A stretch of DNA of 52,390 nucleotides from Promethearchaeia archaeon (GCA_029856145.1 JAHQWK010000007.1:1-52390); one strand, 5' to 3'; shown: positions 24,193-33,612, counted from the first letter of the stretch. Translations and numbers: made by a program. The notes: a model not told the origin generated them from the sequence alone.

Positions 24193-25146
24193 TTAATCCT
24201 GCAACGATATCACTACTTTTCCTTTAGGATGACCTTCTTCATAGTATCTATGAGCCTCGACCATCTGACTTAATGGATAAACTTTATCAACGACTGATTT
24301 AACCTTTCCAGCTTCGATGAGCTCTCTAAGATAATCAAGTTTTTCACCAATAACATTACCCATATACCCTCTCACTTTTTTATTCAACATATATCTAAAC
24401 ACCGTTGATTGTGGATCAACTGTAACAAAAATCCCATCCTCAGTTAACGAGTTTTTACATTTCGAGTATGAAGTTATATTTCGACCCACCGCATCAAAGA
24501 TAATATCATAAATTTGTCCATTTTTAGTAAAATCTTCTTTCTTGTAATCAATCGCAGTATTTGCACCAAGTGATTTTACCATATCTACAGCGTCTGTACC
24601 ACATACGCCTGTTACTTCAGTTGTAAATGTCTTCGCAATTTGTACGGCATAACTGCCTACTCCTCCAGAAGCACCAAAGATAAGCACTCTTTGCCCCTCT
24701 TTTATAGTAACTATATCCCTAAGACCTCTCAAAGCTGTGCCACCGGTATCAGGAGCAGCCGCAGCCTCTAAATGGCTCATATTAGCGGGTTTTATTGCGG
24801 GATACTTTTCAGGAACGCATACATATTCGGCATTTGCACCAGGAGTTCTAAGACATGCATAAATAAGATCACCTTGTTTAAATTTTGTTACCTTTTTTCC
24901 TACAGATTCAACCTCTCCAGATACATCAAACCCTAAAATATTATGTTTTGGTTTTTTTAATCCAGCCATTAATTTTGTCATCCCAAATAACAGCGATTCA
25001 CCACTCCGAAAAATCATATCTAAGGCGTTAACTGAAGTTGCATGCACCTTAACAAGCAACTCATCATCCCTAGGTGTAGGTTTTTCCACTTCTTTTAATT
25101 CAAGCACATCCGCAGAACCAAATTCTTCATATATAATAGCTTTCAT
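24193..25146 (-). CDS. Medium-chain dehydrogenase/quinone-oxidoreductase-like protein
   Basis: 317 residues. The GroES-like N-terminal half has DELLVKVHATSVNALD and GFDVSGEVESVGKKV. The C-terminal Rossmann half has VLIFGASGGVGSYAVQIAKT and ends with AHRYYEEGHPKGKVVI. It lacks the zinc-ligand Cys pattern of classical alcohol dehydrogenases and fits the zeta-crystallin/NAD(P)H:quinone reductase branch. The substrate is unknown. ATG 25146 follows an AAGGA site, and a TTATATATG TATA-like element is near 25171-25180. Confidence 0.92.
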   Translation of the reverse strand: MKAIIYEEFGSADVLELKEVEKPTPRDDELLVKVHATSVNALDMIFRSGESLLFGMTKLMAGLKKPKHNILGFDVSGEVESVGKKVTKFKQGDLIYACLRTPGANAEYVCVPEKYPAIKPANMSHLEAAAAPDTGGTALRGLRDIVTIKEGQRVLIFGASGGVGSYAVQIAKTFTTEVTGVCGTDAVDMVKSLGANTAIDYKKEDFTKNGQIYDIIFDAVGRNITSYSKCKNSLTEDGIFVTVDPQSTVFRYMLNKKVRGYMGNVIGEKLDYLRELIEAGKVKSVVDKVYPLSQMVEAHRYYEEGHPKGKVVISLQD

Positions 25147-25255
25147 AACAAGTTCCTTATAGGTTTACATTTCATATATAATTTCTCTAAAATCGAAATT
25201 GTATTGATAAACTCTAATTCTAATTTTTTAATAATTTTTTAAGAAGAGAAAAACT

Positions 25256-26413
25256 TTAAAGCATGAATTTTACAAACTCTTTTTCTCGTATTTGAACAAC
25301 TTTAATTTCCCCTTTACTATTAATTTCAATTAAACTTGGTGTGTCTATTTGTTGCCAGGCACCGGAATTGGCAACTATAGTATCCCACGACTCATTGGAT
25401 TTTTTATTATTTAATAAAAGACTAAGTTTTGTTTCCTTATGAGTATGGCCAAAAATAATTTTATTAAGTTCGTGATCATATCCCATTTTTACTAATTTTG
25501 GGAAAAATTTTTTTCTGATTTGTTTAATATAGCTCTCATTTTTTAATCTTTCTCTTTTTCTCGCAACTATTTTGAGTAATTTGTTAAACAGCTTAAGAAA
25601 AATTAGGAATGGTGCAATCAGTGAGAACTTTAACAACCCTTTCATAACTTTTCGACTTTGAGCCAGCCATCTATCAAATACGTCATCTACTGTTCTAATA
25701 CTTAGCTTAATCACTTCATTCCAGAGTAGATTTCCTACTTCTTTAATAGCATCTGGAGATTTCAACCCCAGATACCATGATATGCCTCCTCCATATTTAC
25801 GTAAAAAAGTTTCAAACTGAATTCCATGTGTCATTAAACAGTTAAATGAGATATCAGGCGCTTCAATTTTATCGAGAGGGTATATATTTTCTTCCTTTTG
25901 TGTAATTATGTCTTTCTTTGTATCATAAAAACCTAGCTTCCATGTTCCCTCATCTGCGGTTAAAATAAAGTATTGCCATATATGTTCTAAGTCAAATAAA
26001 TCAATGTATTTAAAGTTGAATTTTTTAAATTCATCTACGAATTTCTTTTTTCTTTTGTAAAACCATTTATCTAAATTACCAAGTATTTTAATTTCATGAT
26101 TCCCTAGGGTGAAATATACTTTAATTCCCTTTTCTTTCAACTTTTTTAACCCTATAAAAATTTTTTCATAATTTCTTGTTTTCTCGTCTATGTAATCACC
26201 TCCTCCTGGATAATGGATCCTTTTACAGTAATCTCTTACGCTTTCCATAATAATATCAAAGAAATCTCCTAAAATTAGTACCACTTGTAATTTTTTCGGA
26301 TCTTCAATGATTTGATTTAAAAAAGTAATAAAGATTTTATGATGATTTATCGAAGCTCCAACATGTACATCAGAAACTCCCACTAGTATTGTATCATTAT
26401 CTAATTCATACAT
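25256..26413 (-). CDS. Calcineurin-like metallophosphoesterase
   Basis: 385 residues with all metallophosphoesterase blocks: SDVHVGA (Asp15, His17), LGDFFD (Asp50), GNHEI (Asn105, His106), LMTHGIQ, and FGHTHKET near residue 335. Between the last two blocks a 90-residue insert contains a hydrophobic stretch (LLKFSLIAPFLIFLKLF) that may touch the membrane. The family hydrolyses phosphodiesters, including nucleotides and lipid head groups such as UDP-diacylglucosamine; no closer assignment is possible. Monocistronic, ATG 26413. Confidence 0.9.
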   Translation of the reverse strand: MYELDNDTILVGVSDVHVGASINHHKIFITFLNQIIEDPKKLQVVLILGDFFDIIMESVRDYCKRIHYPGGGDYIDEKTRNYEKIFIGLKKLKEKGIKVYFTLGNHEIKILGNLDKWFYKRKKKFVDEFKKFNFKYIDLFDLEHIWQYFILTADEGTWKLGFYDTKKDIITQKEENIYPLDKIEAPDISFNCLMTHGIQFETFLRKYGGGISWYLGLKSPDAIKEVGNLLWNEVIKLSIRTVDDVFDRWLAQSRKVMKGLLKFSLIAPFLIFLKLFNKLLKIVARKRERLKNESYIKQIRKKFFPKLVKMGYDHELNKIIFGHTHKETKLSLLLNNKKSNESWDTIVANSGAWQQIDTPSLIEINSKGEIKVVQIREKEFVKFML

Positions 26414-26859
26414 TTTTATTAGTTTTCTTTTTTTAATTGGATTTTCTTATATTTTATATAAATAAATGAATGATTAACATATTTGTATATTGATTTAAAA
26501 ATATTCTTATATTAAATTTTTTGAAAGTTAATTCAATATAGACTTCCTTTCCCGCTATTTTCTTTGACAATTTGGACAATAAAATCCATGCCTTCCAAAA
26601 ATTTCAATACGCTCGATTTCATGTTTACAAATTGGGATTACAATCATTTTTCTAATCCTTCCTTAGTGATTGTTAATAATAGCTACTTATGAATATATAA
26701 TACTTAATTCCAAGAGTTATTTAAGTTCTGTGAGAATTAAAATTTTATATATATAATTATATGCAATATGCTAGGTCTTGATGAAAAAGAATGGTACTTA
26801 TTTAAATTGCTTGATTAATTGAATTGAATATAAAATTATTATTTTTTAGAGGCTTCCTA
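26414..26859. other. Intergenic region with a zinc-finger micro-ORF
   Basis: About 445 AT-rich bases. The only coding-like element is the 30-codon Fpg-type finger on the minus strand (26555-26647). The AGAGG ribosome site of the downstream NHL-repeat gene is at about 26848-26852. Confidence 0.45.
26555..26647 (-). CDS. Isolated Fpg-type zinc-finger ORF (30 residues)
   Basis: ATG 26647 to TAG 26555 encodes MIVIPICKHEIERIEIFGRH then GFYCPNCQRK. The second half is the C-terminal zinc finger of Fpg/Nei DNA glycosylases (usual CPRCGxxIxR...GRxTxxCPxCQ). The first Cys of the first pair is missing here (IPICKH). It has an AAGGAAGGAT ribosome-like site about 8 bases upstream. It is either the remnant tail of a DNA glycosylase or a genuine finger microprotein. 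No glycosylase body lies upstream. Confidence 0.45.
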   Translation of the reverse strand: MIVIPICKHEIERIEIFGRHGFYCPNCQRK

Positions 26860-27855
26860 ATGGAATGGAGATTAAAATATATTTTCAATTTTCCAGAAGA
26901 TATTACGTGGCATAATGGGTATGCTCAATTTGGGTTTCATGATTATCAAGGAAATTTCTATGTTTTGCGACACGATAATCATTGGTTTGGTGAATTCACT
27001 AAAAATAACGAATTTCTCTGGACAGCAGGTTCGATCAATCCTAATCTCAGTGATACACATATGTTTTTTAATTTAAAGAAACCTAAGTATGTTTCAAAAT
27101 CCCCTATAGATGAAGCTTTAATCATCTCAAGTGGTGGAAACAATAGAATATATAAGTTATTTCCGGATGAAGAGAAATTTGACTTATTAATAGATCTAAA
27201 GGGACATGACGTAAAAGATATCGGTAATTGCGTGTTCGATAAGGAAGGGAATATATGGATAAATGAGATTACAGGATGCAAGATCAGGCAATTTGATCCA
27301 GAAGGTAAAAAAATAAACGTATTAGGCGACGGAAAACCTGGCTTTCAAATAGAACCGGTTAGTTATGAGGATGTTCGATTTAGTTGGATTTACGATATCC
27401 GAATTGGGCCAGATAATAATCTATATGTTCTTGATAGTGGAAATTATGCTGTCAGAATGATTGATCTTAAAGAGGAAATGGTCGATCTTATTGTTGGTAC
27501 AGGTGAACCAGGTTATTTTGGTGATGGTAAATTAGCCAAAAAAGCTACTCTTGGTTCTGATAAAAATGAACAGTTTGATGGACCGTGGGCGATATCTTTA
27601 GATGAAGAAGGAAATATTTTTATTGGTGATACTCATAATCATGTCGTTCGTATGGTTAAAAAAAAGAAAAAAAAGCGATTAATATCCACAATAGCTGGAA
27701 ATCCGGATTATATCCCCTCACTAAGAAATTCTGTTGATGAAACTGATCCTTTCAAAATAAATCTTCCTAAGATTTGCAGTATGGATTATTATGATAAGGA
27801 TTTATTTATTTCTGAAGAGGATGGAGATCTCATTGTACTTGAAAAAGTTGATTAA
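26860..27855 (+). CDS. NHL-repeat beta-propeller protein
   Basis: About 331 residues from ATG 26860, which has AGAGG 7 bases upstream; a TTG at 26824 is less likely. Repeats of about 45-60 residues show the NHL pattern: GNIWINEITGCKIRQFDPEG, DNNLYVLDSGNYAVRMIDL and GNIFIGDTHNHVVRMVKKK, with the usual VGTGEPGYFGDG and IAGNP segments between. Such six-bladed propellers bind proteins or ligands or act as lyase/lactonase domains. No signal peptide. The next gene, an ICMT-like methyltransferase, starts 17 bases later in the same direction. Confidence 0.85.
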   Translation: MEWRLKYIFNFPEDITWHNGYAQFGFHDYQGNFYVLRHDNHWFGEFTKNNEFLWTAGSINPNLSDTHMFFNLKKPKYVSKSPIDEALIISSGGNNRIYKLFPDEEKFDLLIDLKGHDVKDIGNCVFDKEGNIWINEITGCKIRQFDPEGKKINVLGDGKPGFQIEPVSYEDVRFSWIYDIRIGPDNNLYVLDSGNYAVRMIDLKEEMVDLIVGTGEPGYFGDGKLAKKATLGSDKNEQFDGPWAISLDEEGNIFIGDTHNHVVRMVKKKKKKRLISTIAGNPDYIPSLRNSVDETDPFKINLPKICSMDYYDKDLFISEEDGDLIVLEKVD

Positions 27856-27872
27856 GAAGTTTTCTAGAAATC

Positions 27873-28463
27873 ATGTTTGATTGGATAAATTTTGGGTCAT
27901 TATTGCTCAGTATCTTTCTTTTTAGTTATTTATATACCTTAAGTATTCAACCAGTTAAGAGAGAAAAACGGAAAGATGACCAAGCCTGGAGGCAATGCAT
28001 GAAATTACGCGTAATTGCTAGTTTCTTTGAACTTATAATTGTAATAAACCTGATACTATGGATTTGGTTCCCAATTTCTTTAGTTAATTGGAAATTACAC
28101 ACAAATTATATAATTGGTATTTTGATTGGAATTTTAATTACCATTCCTTGTTTAATTATTCTTTTAAAGGGAATGAGAGATGCCGGTCAAGAATCTATTC
28201 AACCATCTAAAGAGACCCCAATGTATGGGGGGATATATAATTATATACGGCATCCTCAATCGCTTGGAGAATTCCCATTATTTATCGCAATAGCATTTAT
28301 AGTGAATTCTTGGTTTCTTATTATTCTAATGAGTGTTTACGTTATAATATATGTTCCAATTATGATTTACTATGAGGAACAAGACCTGATAAAACGTTTT
28401 GGTGAAAAATATAGGCAATACCAAAAAAGAACTGGAGCCTTATTTCCTAGATTTAAAAAATAA
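27873..28463 (+). CDS. ICMT/PEMT-like membrane methyltransferase
   Basis: 196 residues, four to five membrane segments. The C-terminal signature GGIYNYIRHPQSLGEF, two helices, then YYEEQDLIKRFGEKYRQYQK is the RHP...EE SAM-binding motif of isoprenylcysteine carboxyl methyltransferase and phospholipid N-methyltransferase-like enzymes. In eukaryotes these methylate prenylated CaaX proteins or phospholipids. Prokaryotic members act on varied small or lipid substrates. Likely co-transcribed with the NHL protein. Convergent with the next ICMT-like gene. Confidence 0.85.
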   Translation: MFDWINFGSLLLSIFLFSYLYTLSIQPVKREKRKDDQAWRQCMKLRVIASFFELIIVINLILWIWFPISLVNWKLHTNYIIGILIGILITIPCLIILLKGMRDAGQESIQPSKETPMYGGIYNYIRHPQSLGEFPLFIAIAFIVNSWFLIILMSVYVIIYVPIMIYYEEQDLIKRFGEKYRQYQKRTGALFPRFKK

Positions 28464-28478
28464 ATTGTAAGATATTTT

Positions 28479-29333
28479 TCAAAAGATAATAGAGAAATAC
28501 TTTTTTAAATCTTTCACTCTTACGAAAAGTGCTGGTACACTTTTTCTGTACTTAATGTAATCTTCTCCAAATCTTTGAATCAGTTCTCTTTCTTCTACCA
28601 ATTTGATGTGTATATTTATTCCTATTAGAAATATTAAGAAATAGATAATAGAATAAATAGAGAACCTAAAAAAAATACTTCCAATCAAAAATAACATTAG
28701 ACTATGATAAGTTGGATGACGTAAAATAGAATAAATTTCGTGGTTTTGAAGTGTAGAATCTTCTGGATAATAAACATAGACTAAACCCATATAATCTATG
28801 CCAAAAATCATTAAAGCTTTTCTAACCACCATAAGGCCTAAAGCAAAAAATACAAGCCATAATACTAATCTAATAAAAAGGAAAATAACCGAAAAGTTGA
28901 AGAATATCTCAGAAATAGGAATACCTAAATACCAACTAATAGATTTATTATCCTCGTAAGGTACAATCAAATCCGTGGGGAAAAAGCTATGAATTACAAT
29001 TGAGATTATCATGGGGACGCCAGTCACCACAAATTTAAAGGCTTTTTGATAAGCTAATTTACTATCCTTATTCAAATATTTGTCTTTTTTCCGCCAGAAG
29101 GAAAGGACCAATGAAAAACCGATTACCAATATAAATAATGAACCAAATATAGGAGTTAATGGTTCCAATATCTTTAAGGCATTGTATTCTCTGAAAATAC
29201 GTGGTAGTGAATCCATTATTAATTGAAACACTAAGGAGCTTAAGAATACAATAATTACGATTATTAAGAATTTAACTAATCTTTTTCCCTGATAATCTGG
29301 TAATTTTTCTTTTAATTTATCAAATCCTTTCAT
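28479..29333 (-). CDS. ICMT/PEMT-like membrane methyltransferase
   Basis: 284 residues with about seven membrane segments. The C-terminal part carries YSILRHPTYHSLML and EERELIQRFGEDYIKYRK, the RHP-EE motif of the family. It is longer at the N-terminus than the other copies in the window, with two extra hydrophobic pairs. The substrate is unknown. It ends 15 bases from the convergent ICMT-like gene 27873-28463, and the two proteins differ clearly in sequence, so they are not a recent tandem duplicate. Confidence 0.83.
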   Translation of the reverse strand: MKGFDKLKEKLPDYQGKRLVKFLIIVIIVFLSSLVFQLIMDSLPRIFREYNALKILEPLTPIFGSLFILVIGFSLVLSFWRKKDKYLNKDSKLAYQKAFKFVVTGVPMIISIVIHSFFPTDLIVPYEDNKSISWYLGIPISEIFFNFSVIFLFIRLVLWLVFFALGLMVVRKALMIFGIDYMGLVYVYYPEDSTLQNHEIYSILRHPTYHSLMLFLIGSIFFRFSIYSIIYFLIFLIGINIHIKLVEERELIQRFGEDYIKYRKSVPALFVRVKDLKKYFSIIF

Positions 29334-29430
29334 TCACTTTAATTACTCAATTATTTGTATTTAAAACTAACTTTTTTACATAATAATCGAGATTAAAAGG
29401 TAATAAATTTATTATAGACATTTTGAATTA

Positions 29431-29440
29431 AGTATATAAA
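29431..29440 (+). promoter_or_regulatory. TATA-like element of the alpha/beta-hydrolase gene
   Basis: AGTATATAAA lies about 60 bases before ATG 29499. A start site about 25 bases downstream would give a leader of roughly 35 bases that includes the GAGTGAG ribosome site. Confidence 0.4.
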
Positions 29441-29498
29441 ATATCTAATTTAAGTAATATATTCCAAAATTAAAGATTAAACAAATTAGAGTGAGATA

Positions 29499-30335
29499 AT
29501 GACCATAGTTAAGGTTAATGATACCGAATTATATTATGAGGAACATGGTTCAGGGGATCCCTTCTTAGTTATGCACGGGGGCTTAGGAATGGATCATGCA
29601 TATTTTCGACCAGCGATAGATCCTCTAGGCGATATTCTCAAACTGATATTTTATGATCATAGAGGAGGGGGTCGATCTGGAAGACCACCAATCAATACTA
29701 TCACGTATGAGCAATTAGCTGATGATGCAGATGCATTACGTGAGATATTGGGTTATAACAAAATAGGAGTAATTGGGCATTCTGCTGGTGGATTTGTTGC
29801 CTTAAATTATGCAATTCGTCATCCGAAGAATATTAGTTATCTTATACTTATGGATGCTAGTCCTGCATTTGATTACATGGAAGAGATGATGGAGAACGTG
29901 ATGCGAAAAAATCCAACACCTGAAATTATAGAAACTTTAAATGCTCCGGTTGATCCTACTATAGAAGGCTTTAGAGAACAATTCAAAATTTTAAACCCGT
30001 TATATTTCTATGACTACAATTCTGAGATGGAAAAGATGGTTAATGAAGTGTTAAATAAAATGATATTAAATCCAGAAACAACAGCACTAAATGAGATATT
30101 GCTTCCAAAATATAACGTGAGTTCATTACTTACCAAAATTGAAGTACCGACATTGATTTTAGTTGGAAAAGATGATTTTATCTGTCCACCATCCCAAGCT
30201 CAGCGAATGCATGATGCAATTCCTAATTCCGAACTATTTATTTTTGAAAAATGCGGACATTACCCCTTCTATGAGGTACCAGATGAGTTTTTCAGTGTTG
30301 TTCGAGACTGGTTCAAACGAGTACATCTTAATTAG
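29499..30335 (+). CDS. Alpha/beta-hydrolase (proline-iminopeptidase-like)
   Basis: 278 residues. The oxyanion HGG segment is present (MHGGLGMDH), followed by DHRGGGRSGRP, the nucleophile elbow GHSAGG (Ser), the acid region LVGKDDFICPP and the final His (KCGHYPFYE). The full triad and the HRGxGxSxRP stretch fit the proline iminopeptidase/esterase branch. The lid region (about 125-200) is helical. The start is supported by GAGTGAG 5 bases upstream. The methyltransferase at 30453 follows in the same direction after 117 bases. Confidence 0.93.
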   Translation: MTIVKVNDTELYYEEHGSGDPFLVMHGGLGMDHAYFRPAIDPLGDILKLIFYDHRGGGRSGRPPINTITYEQLADDADALREILGYNKIGVIGHSAGGFVALNYAIRHPKNISYLILMDASPAFDYMEEMMENVMRKNPTPEIIETLNAPVDPTIEGFREQFKILNPLYFYDYNSEMEKMVNEVLNKMILNPETTALNEILLPKYNVSSLLTKIEVPTLILVGKDDFICPPSQAQRMHDAIPNSELFIFEKCGHYPFYEVPDEFFSVVRDWFKRVHLN

Positions 30336-30452
30336 AAACATAGTGTAAAATTTCAATATACTCAATTATCTTTTTTTTATTCGATTTTCAATATTTTGAA
30401 TACAGAAAGCAAAATTAGGTGTGTTTTTTAATGATAAGGTTTTTACAAAGTT

Positions 30453-31079
30453 ATGAAAATAGCAAAAGAGTTATTATATCCTGCTCCATTCTATAATTTC
30501 CTTTCTTATATCTCTGATTCTGATATAAATGGACCAATTCTCGATTGTGGCTCAGGTGGTCCTTATCCCAAACAAGCACTTTTTATTCAATTAGGTTTTG
30601 ATACTATTGGTATTGAATATTCAGAAGAAAGACTAGAAATGGCACAAGATTATGCGAAACAGCACAAATTAGAATTACCAATGCAATTGGGTGATATGCG
30701 ATTAATTTCATTTGAATCTAATTATTTCGGGTATGTTTATTCTTGGAATACGATATTTCACATGAATAAAATAGATATTAAAAAAGCTGTAGATGAAATG
30801 ATTCGGGTTTTAAAACCGGGAGGTCTCTGTTTCGTTAATTTCCTATCAGTAGATTCAGAGTTTTCCGGTGAAGGTGAAGAACAAAATCCAGGGGAATTTT
30901 TACAAATTGAAGGTGATGAGAAAATCATACATACTTTTTTCACTGACGAAGAATCTGATGGATTTTTTAGAAACTTAGAGATTGAGATATTACATAAAGA
31001 AAAGAGAATATTACACAAGAAACTTGAAGATCGAGTAATGAAAGATAGCTATATTGATTATATTGTTCAAAAGAAATGA
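30453..31079 (+). CDS. Class I SAM-dependent methyltransferase
   Basis: 208 residues with motif I ILDCGSGGPYPKQ, the strand-2 acid (TIGIEYSEERL), motif II LGDMRLISF and post-motif YVYSWNTIFHM. The glycine loop is less regular than usual (GSGGPYP), but the rest of the fold is complete. The C-terminal part is rich in Glu and Lys. The substrate is unknown. It follows the alpha/beta-hydrolase gene. Confidence 0.88.
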   Translation: MKIAKELLYPAPFYNFLSYISDSDINGPILDCGSGGPYPKQALFIQLGFDTIGIEYSEERLEMAQDYAKQHKLELPMQLGDMRLISFESNYFGYVYSWNTIFHMNKIDIKKAVDEMIRVLKPGGLCFVNFLSVDSEFSGEGEEQNPGEFLQIEGDEKIIHTFFTDEESDGFFRNLEIEILHKEKRILHKKLEDRVMKDSYIDYIVQKK

Positions 31080-31199
31080 GTTTGAAAACAATTTAAACCC
31101 TAAACAGTGTATCTATTGATTTTTCTTTGAAGAAGTTGAATCCTTACTCTTATCAAATCATGGTGATTGTTTTTTATACTAAATTCAATATAGGTCTAC

Positions 31200-31223
31200 T
31201 CTTGGGTAATAATTTACCCAAGA
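31200..31223. other. Perfect hairpin, 10-bp stem
   Basis: TCTTGGGTAA, loop TAAT, TTACCCAAGA. It lies about 120 bases after the methyltransferase stop. No T-run follows on either strand, so it is not a classical terminator; it could be an RNA-processing site or a protein-binding site. Confidence 0.45.
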
Positions 31224-31378
31224 ATAGAAAAAAAAATGAGATGATCGGAATGATCAATTAAAAAAAATATTCTTGACATAAAAAGAACTATGGTATAATT
31301 TTCCCCAATTAATATAAATTAGTTAGTTTTTATCACTTAAAAAAAAAATGCATAAGTCTAAAGCAGAGATAACAAGAT

Positions 31379-31392
31379 AAAAAAAAAAAAAA
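31379..31392 (-). terminator. Poly-T terminator of the protease gene
   Basis: A run of 14 A on the plus strand reads as 14 T on the minus strand, 28 bases after the protease stop. Archaeal RNA polymerase terminates at such oligo-T runs. Confidence 0.5.
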
Positions 31393-31419
31393 TAGGATTT
31401 GTTAGAATTTTTTTTACAA

Positions 31420-33612
31420 TTACACAATCGTCCATTCATAACCAGTTGAGAAAGTATGGGTATAACCTGGTTGATTTGCAACTACCATTAGGACATATTT
31501 TTCAGATGTTAGAGTAGCAGATAACTCGAAACTTGCCGTACCATATTGATCGACGTTAAGTATCATTGATTCAATACTTGTAACAACGCCTTCGTCAATC
31601 GTGATAATATCTACCTCAAAATCGTTATAGTGAAGAGAGCTATCACAAGTCCATCCGTTTTCAATAACCCAGTTACTTACTCCTTCGAAATCATCGAATT
31701 CGCCAAGTTCGGGTATACTGATATCATCGACAAACCAACCTCCTCCAATTGTATATGGATCAGTCCAATAGGTAAAGTAGATTTCGATTTCATGTCCCGC
31801 GAATGGTGTAAGATCCATTTCTTCTTCATACCATTCAGTTACAGTACCCGTGAAGGCATTCCACAATTCATCTTCATAATAACCAGTTGGTTCTAGACCC
31901 CAATCAGTTTCATCTCCGGGGCAGTTTTCATTGTCTATTCCTTCATTTTTAGGTAATGTATCCACTGTATTGATACCTTCAAGAGTACACCATGTATCCA
32001 TTGTCAAGTCGTGAACTTCCACGTAACCATAGTCCCAATCCAACTCGATATCATATTGCGTCATAAAGTTAAGAGTTGCAGCAGAATGTCCTGTAAGGTC
32101 AAAATATTGATGGAATCTATACCACGCCCATGCGTCTCCATTTGAAGACATTTTGAAATCACCACTATAGGCGGTAATACCAGTCCATACATCCCCGTCA
32201 AATGTTAGATCAAAGTTAGCGGAACCTGGATGGTAATGGAATTCGATATAGTTTGCGGTATAGGGTAAAGTCGTGTCACTTCCACTTTTTGCAACTTTAT
32301 CATATAGGTCAGGAGTATTTTCCAATATTAGAGGGATGCTAAGATCTTCAGAATCACTGGAAGGAATATCTAACTCATAGTATCCATAAACTCCATCTAC
32401 ACCGAGCGAAGTATCATCAAAATAATTCGCAAGCATCCAATCATGGAATATCTCATCAAAAGTTTTTTCCGTACGACCTACAAGAATAGCGCTCCACCCA
32501 TCAATTCCATTCAACTGTTCATGTGTAAGATCCCATATCAGACTGGCATCACCATAATGTTCCCACATGTAATATGTCCAGAGGAACACGCCTCCATAAT
32601 CATATAGGTTGCCTTGCCAGTAAGTTAATTCATCTAGGTGGTGGTTAAGGAGATATTCTGAGATGTGTCCCGGTGAAAATCCATAACCACAAACCCATTC
32701 TGCCAAAGTGGCGCATCCTTCATCTACCCATGATAATTCATCAGAATCTACGTCGTAATGAACAAGATGCTGAAATTCATGAGCGAAAGTACCATCATAC
32801 TGGAGAGGAAGTGGACTAAGACCATAATGAGTTTCAGTTGGGGTTCCAGCTCTTCTCCACCATTGATAGGTATCCATGTGGAAAATGTTTGAATCAAATA
32901 GTTCACTTACGTATGACCAGAAATAGCCCATAATGAACCATCCTGATTTGTATGGATCATAAAAGAGCCCATCCCGCATGTTGAAGATTAAAACTTGGAT
33001 TTTACCATCATCTAATGGACCTGGTCGATAAGCATATTCTCCGAAATGGGTCACAACACCATCATGAATATTGCCATCGAATTCCTCCTTTATATTTAAT
33101 AAATCTTGTCCAGTTATCCAATCACGATACTCTGGTGGTAAATAGTATCCATCTTCATCAGGATCAGGAGCGTGTGCTCTTTTTGCGGCTATTCCTTCAG
33201 AGCTCCAAGGATAAGCAAAATACCAGACATCATCCTCAAAACCTTCGCCATTTGCGACGTATTCATCGGAGAATCCATCATAATCTTCATCACTTAATCC
33301 GATCCAAAAATTACATTTTTCCCCTTCCAAAACCATTTCAAATTCTTGATCATACATCTCTCCTGTAAAATCATCACTCACAGTGACAACCCATGTATCT
33401 CCAATACCAGAAGTTTGAAGCATACTAGAAGAATGAAGCATACTAGAAGAATAAGGTTTTTTATCTTTTAATAAGGATGTTCCATCAATACCCACATATT
33501 CTCGAATTTCTGGTTCGTTATATGTGAACAACATCGATAATATCATCGAAACACTAGAAACACTTAGAATCGTTAGGAATATTGTTAATACAACAATTTG
33601 TTTTTTTCTCAT
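31420..33612 (-). CDS. Secreted zinc metalloprotease (M6/M30-like zincin)
   Basis: About 730 residues. A basic start and a hydrophobic stretch (about 6-32) form a signal peptide or anchor, followed by a Ser-rich linker. The catalytic centre is TFAHEFQHLVHY (His281, Glu282, His285, counted from the upstream TTG), followed by ELSWVDEGCATLAEW, whose Glu is the likely third ligand, as in M30/M6 zincins. The C-terminal half is beta-rich with repeated W/Y/D segments, including a jelly-roll-like WFVDDISIPE typical of immune-inhibitor-A-type domains. It is probably an extracellular protein degrader. ATG 33612 fits GAGGT at about 10 bases; TTG 33621 would be too close. Confidence 0.85.
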   Translation of the reverse strand: MRKKQIVVLTIFLTILSVSSVSMILSMLFTYNEPEIREYVGIDGTSLLKDKKPYSSSMLHSSSMLQTSGIGDTWVVTVSDDFTGEMYDQEFEMVLEGEKCNFWIGLSDEDYDGFSDEYVANGEGFEDDVWYFAYPWSSEGIAAKRAHAPDPDEDGYYLPPEYRDWITGQDLLNIKEEFDGNIHDGVVTHFGEYAYRPGPLDDGKIQVLIFNMRDGLFYDPYKSGWFIMGYFWSYVSELFDSNIFHMDTYQWWRRAGTPTETHYGLSPLPLQYDGTFAHEFQHLVHYDVDSDELSWVDEGCATLAEWVCGYGFSPGHISEYLLNHHLDELTYWQGNLYDYGGVFLWTYYMWEHYGDASLIWDLTHEQLNGIDGWSAILVGRTEKTFDEIFHDWMLANYFDDTSLGVDGVYGYYELDIPSSDSEDLSIPLILENTPDLYDKVAKSGSDTTLPYTANYIEFHYHPGSANFDLTFDGDVWTGITAYSGDFKMSSNGDAWAWYRFHQYFDLTGHSAATLNFMTQYDIELDWDYGYVEVHDLTMDTWCTLEGINTVDTLPKNEGIDNENCPGDETDWGLEPTGYYEDELWNAFTGTVTEWYEEEMDLTPFAGHEIEIYFTYWTDPYTIGGGWFVDDISIPELGEFDDFEGVSNWVIENGWTCDSSLHYNDFEVDIITIDEGVVTSIESMILNVDQYGTASFELSATLTSEKYVLMVVANQPGYTHTFSTGYEWTIV
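33417..33452. repeat. 18-bp exact tandem duplication in the protease linker
   Basis: GAAGCATACTAGAAGAAT occurs twice in a row. On the minus strand it duplicates the Ser-Ser-Met-Leu unit just after the signal/anchor segment. It keeps the reading frame. Confidence 0.75.

Larger units (their letters stand above)
31080..31419. other. Intergenic region with hairpin and A-runs
   Basis: About 340 AT-rich bases. It contains one perfect hairpin (31200-31223) and several A-runs, including the 14-base run that reads as poly-T for the minus-strand protease gene. No coding frame is supported. Confidence 0.5.

Noticed and set aside
31273..31300. Bacterial-like promoter TTGACA with TATAAT 15 bases later
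   Set aside because: The genome is archaeal by all other signs, the spacing is not ideal and no gene begins downstream; likely chance in AT-rich DNA.
33015..33368. 117-codon His-rich open frame on the plus strand
   Set aside because: Antisense to the clear zinc protease; composition is the mirror of Asp/Glu/Gly codons there.
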